This document shows, one piece after another, positions 12,444-12,964 of a stretch of DNA of 12,964 nucleotides. The first letter of the stretch is position 1. Every line of letters begins with the position of its first letter. The notes under the pieces were generated by a model. The model was not told where the DNA came from. It saw only the letters and a program-made list of their open reading frames with translations, and did not search any database. Both the position numbers and the translations under genes were made by a program. Source of the stretch: Chloroflexota bacterium (GTDB taxonomy: Bacteria; Chloroflexota; Anaerolineae; 4572-78); contig JAJRUC010000215.1 in the NCBI GenBank assembly GCA_024278015.1, forward strand, positions 1-12,964. Direction: 5' to 3'.

Positions 12444-12964
12444 CTACTCACCGGCGTGGTGGGCGTGGCGCTCCAGATAAACCAGCAGCAGCGAAAGGTC
12501 TGCCGGGTTCACCCCGGCAATGCGCCCGGCCTGCCCCACCGTGGCCGGCCTGAACTTCGCCAGCTTCTCTTTGGCCTCCAGCCGTATGCCGGAAACCGAA
12601 GCGTAATCAAAATCGGCGGGAACGGGCATTGTCTCCAGCCGCCTGAAGCGCTCAACCTGACTTTGCTGTTTGGCAAGATAGCCCTCAAATTTGGTTTCGA
12701 TGGTCACCTGGGCAATCACCTCCGCCGAAAGCGCAACCGGCGGCGGCGACAGGCGGGCTATCACGTTGTAGGTTATTTCCGGGCGGCGCAAAAACTTTTT
12801 GGCGTTCACCCCATCGGTCAGGGGCGACAGGTTAAATTCGGCCAAAACTTCGGCGGCGGCGTTTTTGGGCGAAAGATAGACCGTTGCCAGCCGCTCCAGT
12901 TCGGCGGTAATTTGGCGACGATGGCGCGCGACCCGCGCCAGCCGGTCTGCCGAAACCAGCCCCA
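12444..12964 (-). CDS. mnmG: tRNA uridine-5-carboxymethylaminomethyl modification enzyme MnmG, C-terminal part
   Basis: The FAD-dependent subunit that works with the GTPase MnmE to modify the wobble uridine (position 34) of certain tRNAs in the cytoplasm. Only the last 172 residues lie in the window; the frame stays open to the right edge (…GLVSADRLARVARHRRQI…). This is the helical C-terminal domain, which in MnmG contacts MnmE and tRNA. Diagnostic segments are FLRRPEITYNVIARL, TIETKFEGYLAKQQSQVERF, and close to the end GQAGRIAGVNPADLSLLLVYLE. The stop is TAG. The apparent short start at 12845 is only an internal TTG. The family call is very secure from the C-terminal signature. It belongs to a different transcription unit from the zinc-ribbon gene, or is followed by the palindromic element at 12336-12389. 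Confidence 0.95.
   Translation of the reverse strand, partial: GLVSADRLARVARHRRQITAELERLATVYLSPKNAAAEVLAEFNLSPLTDGVNAKKFLRRPEITYNVIARLSPPPVALSAEVIAQVTIETKFEGYLAKQQSQVERFRRLETMPVPADFDYASVSGIRLEAKEKLAKFRPATVGQAGRIAGVNPADLSLLLVYLERHAHHAGE

Noticed and set aside
1..12964. CRISPR array, tRNA, prophage, toxin-antitoxin or defence island
   Set aside because: There is no regularly spaced repeat, no cloverleaf that I could fold, and no integrase, transposase, nuclease or paired small genes. The gene content is transport, signalling and tRNA modification.

Overview
The window reads as a piece of a bacterial chromosome of moderate GC, most likely from the Chloroflexota (Anaerolineae-like). That placement is inference. 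It rests on the protein style: a GAF-rich dCache/HAMP NarL-type sensor, an AC-GG lipoprotein with an acidic/Gly linker, a membrane double-zinc-ribbon protein, an SLC13 permease with TrkA-C domains, and C/G-run palindromes between genes. No rRNA, tRNA, CRISPR array, transposase or phage gene is visible.

Layout. Positions 138-5161, all minus strand, hold a complete branched-chain amino-acid type ABC importer in the order livJ-livH-livM-livG-livF. It closes with a strong intrinsic terminator (138-179). livH, livM, livG and livF are packed with overlaps or gaps of 1-11 bp. livJ is set apart from livH by 353 bp that hold three separate palindromic elements and no gene. Positions 5512-8984, also minus strand, hold a two-component system: a NarL/LuxR response regulator overlapping a large sensor kinase by ATGA. 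The kinase reading frame is cut by one in-frame TAG inside its extracellular dCache domain, so it reads as a 218-residue membrane/sensor fragment and a roughly 700-residue HAMP-GAF-GAF-kinase fragment.

To the right, plus strand, are an SLC13/DASS-family permease with two cytoplasmic TrkA-C domains (9411-11291) and a small thioredoxin-fold protein with a CxxR active site (11364-11693). The permease has a good sigma-70 promoter and a long hairpin-rich leader. The thioredoxin has its own near-consensus promoter. Converging on it is a minus-strand membrane protein with two zinc ribbons (11743-12312), with a terminator in the 49 bp between them. The window ends inside the C-terminal part of mnmG (gidA), minus strand.

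How it fits together. The lipoprotein LivJ should capture an amino acid or similar solute outside the membrane. LivH/LivM form the channel and LivF/LivG supply ATP hydrolysis. The neighbouring sensor/regulator pair points the same way and could control the importer, but nothing in the sequence proves this. I do not see a clearly new multi-gene system. The points most worth a second look are the amber-split kinase, the CxxR/N26 thioredoxin, the palindrome nest between livJ and livH, the 14-bp palindrome next to a TTGACA box upstream of livJ, and the possible attenuator before the permease.
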